Part shown: in pieces, positions 24,670 to 32,930 of the stretch
Layout of the letters: every line of letters begins with the position of its first letter
How positions within the stretch are numbered: the stretch's first letter is position 1
Position numbers and translations under genes: made by a program
Assembly: GCA_020444165.1 (NCBI GenBank)
Contig: JAHLLK010000010.1
Coordinates: 47,428-111,427 of the forward strand
Reading direction: 5' to 3'
Source: Deltaproteobacteria bacterium
GTDB lineage: Bacteria > Desulfobacterota > Desulfarculia > Desulfarculales > Desulfarculaceae
DNA length: 64,000 nucleotides
The notes under the pieces: generated by a model
Database searches by the model: none
What the model saw: the letters and a program-made list of their open reading frames with translations, nothing else
What the model was told of the DNA's origin: nothing

Positions 24670-26793
24670 TCAGGCCTGGGTCAGGTGCGCGAATTCCAGC
24701 AGGAGGATTTTTAGCCCGTAACGACCAAAATGCACCAGTATTTTTTTGTCCCCCTGGTACCCCATGACCTTGCCGCGGCCAAAAGTGGCGTGCGCCACCT
24801 GGCTGCCCACGGCAAAGGGGCGGTCCTGGCGCTGGCTGCCCCGGCTGACCGGCGGGGCGGCGAACTCGGGGAACACCAGACCCGGGGACTCGGCTTCCAA
24901 CAGGCCTGGGTCCAGGTCCTCCAGGAAGCGGGAGATGGTCTGGGGAATCACCCGGCGCTCGCCGGGCGCGTACAGCTCCCGGGGGGCCAGGATGGTCAGG
25001 TCGCGACCGGCCCGGGTGCAGGCCACGTACAACAGCCGTCGCTCCTCCTCCAGGCCCTCGGAGTCCTGGAAGGAGGCAAAGGCCGGCAACCGCCCGTCGG
25101 TGGCCCAGATCAGGAACACGTGGGGCCACTCCATGCCCTTGGCCGAGTGGATGGTGGACAGGGTGAGGTTCCGGCCCGAATCGCCGCCGTTGTTGTCCTG
25201 GGAGGTGTCCAGGGCGGTCTCGCCCAGGAAATCTTCCAGGTGCTCGTACTGGCGGGCCATGCCCGGCAGTTCGTTCAGGTCGGCCAGGCGGCGGGGGTGG
25301 TCGTCAAAGAGGTCCTTGCAGATGGGGGTGTAATATTTGATCGCCGCCTCCACGGCATCCAGGGGGGGCAGCGCCGGGTCGGCCAGCTCGGCCATGAGCT
25401 TGGCCAGCTTCTTGCCCACCGGGTTCTTGACCAAGGTCGGGACGCCGGCCAGGCCGAGGAGGTAATCCCGGGGCTCGCCGCCGCCGGCGGCCAAATGGCC
25501 CAGGATCTGCTGGGCGGTCTTGGGCCCCACCTTGGGCACCAGGAGCAGAATCCGCTGCCAGGAGAGGAAGTCCAGGGGGTTGGCCACCACCCGGAGATGG
25601 GAGAGCAGGTCCTTGACGTGGGCCGCCTCCAAAAAGCGCTGGCCCCCGTACTTCACAAAGCCCAGGCCTTCCACGGTCAGCTCTTTTTCCAGGTCAAAGG
25701 AGTCGCGCCCGGCCCGGAACAGCACCGCCACTTCCTCGGGCTGGGCTCCCTGGTGCAACCGGCCGCGGATGGCCTCCACCACGGCCCGGGACTGGCCCCG
25801 CTCGTCCTTGGGCCGGAGCAGCTTGGGCGCGGGACCGTCCGGGTTGTCGGTGAACAGCTCCTTTTCGTAGCGCACCGCGGCCTGGGCGATGATGGCGTTG
25901 GTCAGCCCCAGAATGGCCGGGGTGGAGCGGTAGTTCTTTTGCAGCTTCACCACCGCCGTGCCGGGGAACAGGCGGGGGAAGTCCAGGATGTTCTGGTGGC
26001 GGGCCCCCCGGAAGCGGTAGATGGACTGGGCGTCGTCGCCCACCACCATGATGTGCTGGGCTTCGTCGCACCACAGCCTGAGCAGCCGGGCCTGCACCGC
26101 GTTGGTGTCCTGGTACTCGTCCACCATGAGCCGCCGCCAGCGCCGCTGCACCTCCTGGCGCACCTCGGGCTGGGCCAGGAGCAGCTCCTCGGTGCGGAAC
26201 AACAGGTCGTCGTAATCCAGCAGCCCCTGGCTGGTCTTGGCCAGGGCGAAGCCGTGGTGCACCGCGGCCAGTTCGCGGCGGTGCTCCAGCCAGTGGGGGG
26301 CCAGGGCCTCCAGGGCGGTCTCCAGGTCCATTTCCAGGTTGCGGGCCCGGCTGAACAGGGAGACCAGGCTGCGGGGCTTGGGAAAGCGGCTCTCGCCCGC
26401 GCTTTTCAGCCCCAGGTCGTTCAACTGGTGACGCACCAGGGCCTCCTGGTCGGCCTGGTCGATGATGGTGAAGTTGGGCGGCAGGCCCAGATGGCGGCCG
26501 GAAACGCGCAGGATGCGGAGGCAGATGGAGTGAAAGGTGCCCCCGGCCACGGCCGCGGCCCCGGGGTGCATCTGGCGGGCCCGGGAGAGCATCTCGGCCG
26601 ACGCCCGGCGGGTGAAGGTCACCAGGAGGAGGGAGGAGGGGCGTTCGCCACGCTCCAGGAGATGGGCCACCCGGTGCACCAGGGTGCGGGTCTTGCCGCT
26701 GCCCGCCCCGGCGATGACCAAGAGCGGCCCCTCGGTCATCTCCACGGCCTGGCGCTGCTCGGGGTTCAGGCCCTCCAGGGCCGACGCGGCCAC
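24670..26793 (-). CDS. UvrD/PcrA-family ATP-dependent 3'-5' DNA helicase
   Basis: Superfamily 1A helicase of 707 residues. Motifs in order: LNPEQRQAVE (Q motif), AGAGSGKTRTLVHRV (Walker A, about 30), LVTFTRRAS, GTFHSICLRILR, LMVDEYQDTN (Walker B), VVGDDAQSIYRFRGA, LQKNYRST, STIHSAKGMEW and LLYVACTRA. The C-terminus (FAVGSQVAHATFGRGKVMG) is the Tudor-like RNA-polymerase-binding domain of UvrD and PcrA. It acts in nucleotide excision repair or transcription-coupled repair. The start is a GTG at 26793 with AGAGG six bases upstream; that site overlaps the cobA-hemD stop codon, implying coupling. Confidence 0.93.
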   Translation of the reverse strand: MAASALEGLNPEQRQAVEMTEGPLLVIAGAGSGKTRTLVHRVAHLLERGERPSSLLLVTFTRRASAEMLSRARQMHPGAAAVAGGTFHSICLRILRVSGRHLGLPPNFTIIDQADQEALVRHQLNDLGLKSAGESRFPKPRSLVSLFSRARNLEMDLETALEALAPHWLEHRRELAAVHHGFALAKTSQGLLDYDDLLFRTEELLLAQPEVRQEVQRRWRRLMVDEYQDTNAVQARLLRLWCDEAQHIMVVGDDAQSIYRFRGARHQNILDFPRLFPGTAVVKLQKNYRSTPAILGLTNAIIAQAAVRYEKELFTDNPDGPAPKLLRPKDERGQSRAVVEAIRGRLHQGAQPEEVAVLFRAGRDSFDLEKELTVEGLGFVKYGGQRFLEAAHVKDLLSHLRVVANPLDFLSWQRILLLVPKVGPKTAQQILGHLAAGGGEPRDYLLGLAGVPTLVKNPVGKKLAKLMAELADPALPPLDAVEAAIKYYTPICKDLFDDHPRRLADLNELPGMARQYEHLEDFLGETALDTSQDNNGGDSGRNLTLSTIHSAKGMEWPHVFLIWATDGRLPAFASFQDSEGLEEERRLLYVACTRAGRDLTILAPRELYAPGERRVIPQTISRFLEDLDPGLLEAESPGLVFPEFAAPPVSRGSQRQDRPFAVGSQVAHATFGRGKVMGYQGDKKILVHFGRYGLKILLLEFAHLTQA

Positions 26794-26802
26794 CCGCCGC
26801 CT

Positions 26803-28332
26803 CTAATTGGCCTGGTACAGGCGGGTCAGCGCCTCCACCAGGGCGGGGATGGTGTAGCTGGCGGGCTCCACGTGCACCGTGAGGCCGGCTTCCCGGGCGG
26901 TGGCCGAGGTGATGGGGCCCAGGGTGGCCACCCGGATCTCGCCGGCCGCCGTGGCCGCGGCCAGGCGCTGGCGGATCTCCGGCGCCAAAACCGCCAGGAG
27001 ATTGGTCACCGTGGAACTGGCCGTGAAGGTGATGAGGTCCAGGCCCTCGTCCAGGGCTTCGGCCAGCTGCCCCGCCGCCTCGGGCGGGGAGGTGGTCTGG
27101 TAGGCCGGCACCACCTCCACCTGGGCGCCCCAGTCGGCCAGGGTCTCGGGCAGCACCTCGCGGGCCTCCAGGGCCCGGGGGATCAGGACGCGTTTACCCC
27201 TCACCCCCTCGGGGCCCAGGGCTTCCAACAGCCCCTCGGCCACGAAGGTGCGGGCGGTCACGTCGGCGATGAGCCCGCGGACGGCCAGGGCGGCGGCGGT
27301 GGCCGGGCCGATGACCGCCAGGCGGGCCCGGCCCAGGGCCCGGGCGTCCTTGCCCGCCGCGGCCAGGGCCGCGAAAAAGGCCTCGACCCCGTTGGGGCTG
27401 GTGAACATCAGCCAGTCATAGGCCTCCACCCCGGCCGCGGCCCGGGCCAGGGGGGCCGGGTCGGGCGGCGGGCCGAGCTGGATGGTGGGGATTTCCACCA
27501 CCTGGGCCCCCAGGGCGGCCAGGGCCCCGGAGAGGCGGCCGGCCTGGGCCCGGGCCCGGGTCACCAGCACCCGCTTGCCAAACAGCGGCAGCTTCTCGAA
27601 CCAGGAGAGCTCGGAGCGCAACGAGGCCACCCCGCCCACCACGGTGATGGCCGGAGGCTGCAGCCCGGCGGCGGCCACGGCTGCGGGCAGGGTGGTGAGG
27701 TCGCCCTCCACCACCTCCTGGCGGGGGGTGGTGCCCCAGCGCACGCAGGCGGCCGGGGTGTCCGGCGCCCTGCCCGCGGCGATGAGGCTTTCACAAATGT
27801 GGGGCAGGTTCTTCACCCCCATGAGGAAGACCAGGGTGCCGATGCCGGCCAGGGAGGCCCAGTTCAGGGTGGATTCCGGCTTGGTGGGGTCTTCGTGGCC
27901 GGTGACAAAGGCCACGTCCGTGGTGTGGCGGCGGTCGGTGACCGGGATGCCGGCGTAGGAGGGGGCGGCAATGGCGCTGGTGACCCCGGGCACCACCTCG
28001 AAGGCCAGGCCCGCCGCGTGGAGCGCCGAGGCTTCCTCGCCGCCCCGGCCGAACACGTAGGGGTCGCCGCCCTTCAGGCGGGTCACCACCTTGCCCTCGG
28101 CGGCCAGGCGGCACAACAGCTCGTTGATGTCCTCCTGGCCCATGGTGTGGTCGCCGCCCTTTTTGCCCACGTAGATCATCTCGGCCGCGGGCGAGGCCAG
28201 GGCCAAAAGCTGGGGGTTGGCCAGGTAGTCGTAGACCACCACCTCGCACTCGGCCAGGCAACGGGCCCCCTTCAACGTCAAGAGGAGCGGATCGCCGGGC
28301 CCCGCTCCCACCAGATAAACCTTGCCGCTCAT
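26803..28332 (-). CDS. cobA-hemD: Fused uroporphyrinogen-III C-methyltransferase / uroporphyrinogen-III synthase
   Basis: A 509-residue fusion. Residues 1-250 are the SAM-dependent methyltransferase (VYLVGAGPGDPLLLTLKGAR, DYLANPQLL, VTRLKGGDPYVFGRGGEE, VVPGVTSAIAAPSYAGIP), making precorrin-2. Residues about 258-509 are HemD, closing the tetrapyrrole ring (YDWLMFTSPNGVEAFFAAL, LITFTASSTVTNLL). The start is the ATG at 28332, overlapping the hemC stop by ATGA. A longer frame to 28659 adds 109 Arg/Pro/Gly residues read antisense-like through hemC and is rejected. With hemC it channels tetrapyrrole toward siroheme or cobalamin, or to the siroheme-based heme route typical of sulfate reducers. Confidence 0.95.
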   Translation of the reverse strand: MSGKVYLVGAGPGDPLLLTLKGARCLAECEVVVYDYLANPQLLALASPAAEMIYVGKKGGDHTMGQEDINELLCRLAAEGKVVTRLKGGDPYVFGRGGEEASALHAAGLAFEVVPGVTSAIAAPSYAGIPVTDRRHTTDVAFVTGHEDPTKPESTLNWASLAGIGTLVFLMGVKNLPHICESLIAAGRAPDTPAACVRWGTTPRQEVVEGDLTTLPAAVAAAGLQPPAITVVGGVASLRSELSWFEKLPLFGKRVLVTRARAQAGRLSGALAALGAQVVEIPTIQLGPPPDPAPLARAAAGVEAYDWLMFTSPNGVEAFFAALAAAGKDARALGRARLAVIGPATAAALAVRGLIADVTARTFVAEGLLEALGPEGVRGKRVLIPRALEAREVLPETLADWGAQVEVVPAYQTTSPPEAAGQLAEALDEGLDLITFTASSTVTNLLAVLAPEIRQRLAAATAAGEIRVATLGPITSATAREAGLTVHVEPASYTIPALVEALTRLYQAN

Positions 28333-29264
28333 GCCGGTTTTTCTCCGTAGACCTCGGCCAGAATCTCCCGCCCGCCGCCGGCCAGGACCTCCTCGGCCAC
28401 TTGCACGCCCAATTGGGCGGTGTCGTCGGTTCCGCTGATGCCGTCGCCCCGCACCACCTGTTTGCCGTCCAGGCTGGCCACCAGGCCGGCGAGACGCACC
28501 AGGCCGTGGGGCTCCAGCACGGCGTGGCCGGCGATGGGCACCTGGCAGCCGCCTTCCAGGCGGGCCAGGAAGGCCCTCTCCGCGGCCACGGTCCAGGCGG
28601 TGGGGGGGTGGTGCAAGAGCGAGAGGATCGCCAGGGTGTCGGGGTCGTCCTCCCGGCACTCCAGGGCCAGGGCGCCCTGACCCACCGCGGGCAAGAGCAC
28701 GTCCGGGGGCAGCACCTCGGGCTGCACGTCGTTCAGCTCCAGGCGGTTCAGCCCGGCCTGGGCCAGCACCACGGCGTCCAGGTCCTCTTCGGAGAGCTTG
28801 CGGAGGCGGGTCTCCACGTTGCCGCGGATGCTCACGATCTGGAAATCGGGCCGCCTGGCCAGGAGTTGGGCCTGGCGCCGCAGGCTGCTGGTGCCGATGC
28901 GCGCCCCGGTGGGCAGCTCCTTCAACAAGAGCTGGCCCCGGCTCACCATCACGTCATGGGGGTTTTCCCGCTCGGGAATGGCCCCGATGATGAGGCCCGG
29001 CGGCAGCTCGGTGGGCATGTCCTTCATGGAGTGCACGGCCAGGTGCGCCCGGCGCTCCAGGAGCGCGTCCTCGATCTCCTTGACGAACAGGCCCTTGCCG
29101 CCCACCTGGGCCAGGGGCACATCCAGGATGCGGTCGCCCTTGGTCTTGATGATGTCCAGCTCTACCTGGCGGCCCTTGCCGACCCGCCGGAGCTGGGCGG
29201 CCACCCAGCCCGCCTGGGCCAGGGCCAACCGGCTGCCCCGGGTGGCGATGATCAATTTGTCCAT
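28329..29264 (-). CDS. hemC: Hydroxymethylbilane synthase (porphobilinogen deaminase)
   Basis: HemC polymerises four porphobilinogens into hydroxymethylbilane. The 311-residue protein starts MDKLIIATRGSRLALAQAG, shows VGGKGLFVKEIEDALL, AVHSMKDMPTELPPGL, GTSSLRRQAQL and the Cys in LEGGCQVPIAGHA that carries the dipyrromethane cofactor. The ATG at 29264 was chosen since the upstream in-frame 52 residues overlap the zinc-ribbon gene out of frame. It lies 17 bp after that gene and overlaps cobA-hemD by 4 bp. Confidence 0.96.
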   Translation of the reverse strand: MDKLIIATRGSRLALAQAGWVAAQLRRVGKGRQVELDIIKTKGDRILDVPLAQVGGKGLFVKEIEDALLERRAHLAVHSMKDMPTELPPGLIIGAIPERENPHDVMVSRGQLLLKELPTGARIGTSSLRRQAQLLARRPDFQIVSIRGNVETRLRKLSEEDLDAVVLAQAGLNRLELNDVQPEVLPPDVLLPAVGQGALALECREDDPDTLAILSLLHHPPTAWTVAAERAFLARLEGGCQVPIAGHAVLEPHGLVRLAGLVASLDGKQVVRGDGISGTDDTAQLGVQVAEEVLAGGGREILAEVYGEKPA

Positions 29265-29281
29265 GCTGGGCTGCGCCGGGT

Positions 29282-29497
29282 CTAGTGGCAGGTGGCGCAG
29301 GAGCCGCCGCCGCAGGAGGCACAACCACCCGAGGAAGAGACCATGCGTCCGCCCTCGGTCTTGTGGGCAAAGCCGCTCATGAGGCGATGCACCTCGTTGC
29401 TTTGGCAACGGGGGCAGCACACCGGGTCGTCGGACCGGAAGACCAACAGCTCGAACTCATTTTGGCATTTGTCGCAGGCATATTCGTAAATGGGCAT
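29282..29497 (-). CDS. FmdB-type zinc ribbon protein
   Basis: A 71-residue protein of the CxxC_CxxC_SSSS family. MPIYEYACDKCQNEFELL holds the first CxxC, DPVCCPRCQSNEVHRL the second; a Ser/Gly/Cys-rich tail follows, with CASCGGGSCATCH at the end. The four Cys of the two CxxC pairs should bind one zinc or iron ion. Family members are called putative regulatory protein FmdB, but their function is unproven. The ATG at 29497 has GAGGAGC upstream. It is the first gene of the hemC-cobA/hemD-helicase run, directly below multi-hairpin repeat D. Confidence 0.88.
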   Translation of the reverse strand: MPIYEYACDKCQNEFELLVFRSDDPVCCPRCQSNEVHRLMSGFAHKTEGGRMVSSSGGCASCGGGSCATCH

Positions 29498-29510
29498 TTT
29501 GCTCCTCTTT

Positions 29511-29663
29511 GGCAAGCCGTTGCAAGACAGCCTGCCAGGCGCGCCAGGGACGGCGCGCCAAATTGCGCGGCTTTTAAAAAGCAAGCAATTTGTCCAAGTT
29601 GGCAAAACCATGTTTTCGCCGACCTGGATTGAAAAAGGCCATGGAAGGACTTTTTCAACATCC
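29511..29663. repeat. Modular multi-hairpin repeat, copy D (inverted orientation)
   Basis: Same module order as copy C but reversed. H5 GGCAAGCCGT/ACAGCCTGCC (29511-29535; all pairs form on the minus strand if two G-U are allowed). H4 GGCGCGCC/GGCGCGCC with a short loop (29538-29559). H3 CAAATTGC/GCAATTTG (29559-29592). H2 CCAAGTTGGCAAAA pairing imperfectly with TTTTCGCCGACCTGG (29594-29627). H1 GGATTGAAAAAGG/ACTTTTTCAACATCC (29626-29663). It occupies half of the 298-bp gap 29498-29795; the rest (29664-29795) shows nothing notable. Confidence 0.8.
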
Positions 29664-29795
29664 TTTTGGAACCGCCCGGGCCTGGGGGCGGGGGCCGGAG
29701 GATGGTGCGCAGTTTTATCTAAAATATATCCCCCGACCCGACCTGGCAAGCCGCGTCGGCTCCGGAGGTGGAGCTGGCCCCAAATGCCTGGGGTG

Positions 29796-30734
29796 TCAGC
29801 CCTGCGCCAGACCCTCGGTCACCAGGGCCAAGAGGAGGGGCAGGTTGATCTCGTGGTGCCCGGTGAGGTTGATGCCCAGGCCGCCGGTGAGGACCGGCCG
29901 CCGCACCACGTTCTGCATGGGGCGGTAATGCCGGATCATGTCCATGTTCACCGTGGTGAAGTCCTTGACCTCGGAGCCCAGGTTGCGCGCGGCCGACAGG
30001 GCCTTCAGGAACACCTCGGGCAGCACCACGCTGGAGCCCACGTTGAAGTACACCCCGTTTTTCAGCTCGCGCACCGCGCTGATCAGGAGGCGGAAGTCCA
30101 CGTGACTGCCCAGGCCGGTGGCGGCCGGGTCGAAGCTGGGGTGCATGTGGATGATGTCCGCGCCCACGGCCACGTGGATGGTCACCGGGACGTTCAGGCG
30201 GGCGCCCGCGGCCAACAGCGAAATCTCCTGGTTGGGCGCGCGCTCCAACACGGCCTGGCCCACGGCCCGGCCCAGGCCCAGGTCGGCGTGACCGGCCAGG
30301 GCGCCGGAGATGAACTCGCCGGTCTGGCGGGCGGTGCCAAAGCTGCCGTCGGCCAGGGAGGCGGCCACGTCCTCGCTGGTGCGGCCGGCCAGGGCCATCT
30401 CCACGTCATGGATCATGCCGGCGCCGTTCATGACCAGGCTGGTGATGACTCCCGCTTCCATGGCCGCGATCAAAAGAGGACTGAGCCCCACCTTGATGAC
30501 GTGGGCGCCCATGGCCAGGATCACCGGCCGCCCCGCCCGTCGCGCGTCCACCGTGGCCTGGGCCGCGGCCCGGAGCTCCTGGGCGGCCAAAACGTGGGGC
30601 AGGCCGTCCACGAACTCGGCCAGGCTGCCCCCGGCCCGCCAGGGTCGGCCCAGCATGCCTTTTTGCACGATGGATTTTCTGACCTCGAGGTCACTGAGCT
30701 TCAATTTGCTCAAATCAGCGGGGGGATGGTTCAT
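29796..30734 (-). CDS. Conserved-looking protein of unknown function next to gmhA
   Basis: A 312-residue soluble protein. Striking stretches are RPVILAMGAHVIKVGLSP (about 70), MNGAGMIHDVEMALAGRTSE (about 102), GSFGTARQTGEF and VGADIIHMHPSFDPAATG (about 197). The alternation of hydrophobic strands and Gly-rich turns suggests a Rossmann-like or alpha/beta fold; the many His, Asp and Glu in loops suggest an enzyme. It overlaps gmhA by ATGA, so the two are translated together, which points to a role near heptose or surface-sugar metabolism. I do not recognise the family with certainty. It may be distantly related to the protein at 61351-62571. Confidence 0.75.
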   Translation of the reverse strand: MNHPPADLSKLKLSDLEVRKSIVQKGMLGRPWRAGGSLAEFVDGLPHVLAAQELRAAAQATVDARRAGRPVILAMGAHVIKVGLSPLLIAAMEAGVITSLVMNGAGMIHDVEMALAGRTSEDVAASLADGSFGTARQTGEFISGALAGHADLGLGRAVGQAVLERAPNQEISLLAAGARLNVPVTIHVAVGADIIHMHPSFDPAATGLGSHVDFRLLISAVRELKNGVYFNVGSSVVLPEVFLKALSAARNLGSEVKDFTTVNMDMIRHYRPMQNVVRRPVLTGGLGINLTGHHEINLPLLLALVTEGLAQG

Positions 30735-31309
30735 TGGGTGCGTCCGAATAGTTTCAGGTCCACCAGTTCACAGATCAGGTGAATGGCCACCGCGTGCACT
30801 TCCTGGATACGGGGGGTCTCATCGCTGGGCGCCCGGATAAACAGGTCGCACAAGGGCCCCATCTCCCCCCCCGTGGAGCCCGAGAAGCCGATGTTGAACA
30901 TGCCCCGGTTGCGGGCGGCGGCCAGGCCCCGGAGCACGTTGACCGAGGTTCCGGAGGTGGAAATGGCCACCGCCACGTCGCCGGCACTGCCCAGGCCCTT
31001 GATTTGGCGCGAGAAGATGTCGTCGAAGGAGTAGTCGTTGCCGATGGAGGTGATTACGCTGGGGTCGGTGGTCAAAGCCAAACCGGGCAGGCTGGGCCGC
31101 TCCAGGCGGAAGCGGTTGATCAGCTCGCAGGCCAGATGTTGGGCATCGGCCGCCGAGCCGCCGTTGCCAAAGGCCAACAGCTTGTTGCCGTTGGAGAAAG
31201 CCCGGGAGATGGCCTGGGCCGCCTCCACTACCGCATCCAGGCCCGACCGCTGGAATTCCTCCAGCGCTGCCAGGGTCCTCTTGACGCTCTCTACTGCATT
31301 GTTGAGCAC
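30731..31309 (-). CDS. gmhA: Phosphoheptose isomerase (SIS domain)
   Basis: GmhA isomerises sedoheptulose 7-phosphate to D-glycero-D-manno-heptose 7-phosphate for the LPS inner core. The 192-residue protein has FGNGGSAADAQHLACELINRF, the hallmark of GmhA, and STSGTSVNVLRGLAAARNRG, the SIS phosphosugar loop, plus EVHAVAIHLICELVD near the end. The start is the GTG at 31309 with AAGGGGAG five bases upstream; a GTG 18 bases earlier overlaps that site. The stop overlaps the next gene by ATGA. A promoter lies upstream, next to the end of der. Confidence 0.93.
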   Translation of the reverse strand: MLNNAVESVKRTLAALEEFQRSGLDAVVEAAQAISRAFSNGNKLLAFGNGGSAADAQHLACELINRFRLERPSLPGLALTTDPSVITSIGNDYSFDDIFSRQIKGLGSAGDVAVAISTSGTSVNVLRGLAAARNRGMFNIGFSGSTGGEMGPLCDLFIRAPSDETPRIQEVHAVAIHLICELVDLKLFGRTQ

Positions 31310-31421
31310 TAAAACTCCCCTTTGCACAGCCCGGACCCCGTAACGCCCTTGGGGCGGGGAAAGAGGACCCAGGCGGCCTTCTTCTCCCCCGATCGATCCT
31401 GGCAGGGTGGGCCGAGGGTCG

Positions 31422-31457
31422 CGTTTGGCGTCGCTTGGAGCAAATCTCCGCCAAACG
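31422..31457. repeat. Hairpin in the der-gmhA gap
   Basis: CGTTTGGCG/CGCCAAACG (31422-31430 with 31449-31457), loop 18. Downstream the gap also holds TTTCGCAACAGCCTGCTAAA (31488-31507), which resembles the H5 arm of multi-hairpin repeat copy C. The 220-bp gap may therefore contain a degenerate copy of that repeat. Confidence 0.4.
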
Positions 31458-31504
31458 GAGGCTATTTAGGAGCCACTTACCGGGCCGTTTCGCAACAGCC
31501 TGCT

Positions 31505-31533
31505 AAATTAAACTCCAGCCCCCCTTCTGTCAA
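31505..31533 (-). promoter_or_regulatory. Candidate gmhA promoter overlapping the der stop codon
   Basis: Minus strand: TTGACA (31533-31528), 17 bp, TAATTT (31510-31505). The -35 box overlaps the der stop codon. The predicted start would lie near 31498, giving a leader of about 190 bases containing the hairpin at 31422-31457. Confidence 0.55.
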
Positions 31534-32930
31534 GAGCGGCCTCGGGGGCGGCGTCCGCTCCTTTCCCGGAAAATCAGCTTTAGAGGGGCCAGCTTGAGGC
31601 CCAGGGCGCGCCGCAGTTCGTTGTGCAGGTAGCGCCGGTAGGAGAAATGCACGCCGGCAGGTTCGTTGACAAAGATTACCACGGTGGGCGGTCGGGATGA
31701 CACTTGGGTGGCATAAAAAAACTTGAGCCGCCGCCCCTTCAAGGAAGGCGGGGAATGGCTTTCCAGCAGGCGTTCCAGGGCCTGGTTCAGGGGGCCGGTG
31801 GCCAGCCGGGTGCCGTATTCGTCAAAGATGCGCCCCACCAGGGGGAGGATTTTCTTGACCCCCCGGCCTTGCAAGGCGGAGATCTTGAGCACCGGCACCC
31901 ACGGCGCAAAACGGAGCCCCCGCTCCACCGCCTGCAGCACCTGCTCCTGGCGGTGCTCGTCCCCGGCCAGCAGATCCCACTTGTTCAGGCAGACCACCAG
32001 GCCCCGGTGGGACTCCACGGCTTGGCCGCACAGGGCCAGGTCCTGGTCGGTGACCCCCTCGGAGGCGTCCAGGAGCACCACCACCACCTGGGCCCGCTCG
32101 ATGGCCCGGAGCGAGCGGAACACCGAGGCCTTCTCCAGGCCCCGCTGGATGCGGCCCCGCCGGCGGATACCAGCGGTATCGATGAGCACGAAGTCCCGTC
32201 CCCGCAGGGAAAAGGGAGTGTCCACCGCGTCGCGGGTGGTGCCGGGCACCTGGCTCACCACCACCCGGTCCTCGCCCAACAGGGAGTTCAGCAGGCTGGA
32301 CTTGCCCACGTTGGGCCGGCCGATGAGGGCCACCTGCACCGGCCCTTCCGGCGCCCGGGACAGGGCGGTTTCTTCCGCTCCCTCGCCGGGCTCGGGCGGA
32401 AACTCCTCCACCGCCGGCGGGACCTCCTCCGGGGCCGGCGGCAGGGCCTCCAGCACCGCGTCCAGGAGGTCGCCCACCCCCAGGCCGTGGGCCGAGCTGA
32501 TGAAGAACAGGTGTTCGGCCCCCAGGGCGTAGAATTCCTGAGCCGCCATTTCCTGGGTGGGGCCGTCCACCTTGTTCACCGCTATGAACACCGGCTTGCT
32601 GGTGCGCCGGAGCTTGCCCGCCACCTCGGCGTCCTGGGGGTTCAGGCCGGCCCGGGCGTCGGTCAAGAAGATCACCGCGTCGGCCTCGGCCAGGGCCGCG
32701 GCGATCTGGGCGTGCACCTCGTCGGCAAAGGGCTGGTCCGCCGGCGGGTCGAAGCCTCCGGTGTCCACCACGGTCAGTTCGCGGCCCTCGTACACCATCC
32801 GGCCGTAAAGGCGGTCCCGGGTCACCCCGGCCATGTCGTCCACCAGGGCCTGGCGGGTGCGGGTGAGCCGGTTGAACAGGGTGGATTTGCCCACGTTGGG
32901 CCGGCCCACCAGGGCGATAATGGGGGTCAC
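31530..32930 (-). CDS. der: Ribosome-assembly GTPase Der (EngA)
   Basis: Tandem-GTPase factor for 50S subunit maturation, 466 residues. Two G domains are visible: IIALVGRPNVGKSTLFNRL with NKVDGP in the first, and VALIGRPNVGKSSLLNSLLG with NKWDLL in the second, separated by an acidic linker rich in Glu and Pro (about 165-200). The C-terminal KH-like domain has FVNEPAGVHFSYRRYLHNELR. The start is a GTG at 32930 with GGAGG seven bases upstream; it overlaps the upstream kinase-like gene by GTGA. A longer frame to 33134 is rejected. Confidence 0.96.
   Translation of the reverse strand: MTPIIALVGRPNVGKSTLFNRLTRTRQALVDDMAGVTRDRLYGRMVYEGRELTVVDTGGFDPPADQPFADEVHAQIAAALAEADAVIFLTDARAGLNPQDAEVAGKLRRTSKPVFIAVNKVDGPTQEMAAQEFYALGAEHLFFISSAHGLGVGDLLDAVLEALPPAPEEVPPAVEEFPPEPGEGAEETALSRAPEGPVQVALIGRPNVGKSSLLNSLLGEDRVVVSQVPGTTRDAVDTPFSLRGRDFVLIDTAGIRRRGRIQRGLEKASVFRSLRAIERAQVVVVLLDASEGVTDQDLALCGQAVESHRGLVVCLNKWDLLAGDEHRQEQVLQAVERGLRFAPWVPVLKISALQGRGVKKILPLVGRIFDEYGTRLATGPLNQALERLLESHSPPSLKGRRLKFFYATQVSSRPPTVVIFVNEPAGVHFSYRRYLHNELRRALGLKLAPLKLIFRERSGRRPRGRS

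Noticed and set aside
24730..28350. A 1206-codon open frame on the plus strand opposite the helicase and cobA-hemD genes
   Set aside because: It is antisense to two intact, motif-bearing genes. The translation is Gly/His/Gln/Val-rich with no domain; long antisense frames are expected at this GC content. The same holds for frames at 2221-3492, 3578-5827, 5496-7727, 8823-10502, 12436-13671, 48416-49609 and 52873-54345.
28333..28659. A 109-residue N-terminal extension of the CobA-HemD protein
   Set aside because: It is Arg/Gly/Pro-rich, overlaps hemC in another frame and has no family similarity. The ATGA overlap at 28332 is the natural start.
29796..30734. Assignment as deoxyhypusine synthase-like
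   Set aside because: General layout is reminiscent, but I see no catalytic Lys or NAD-binding signature of that family; left as unknown.
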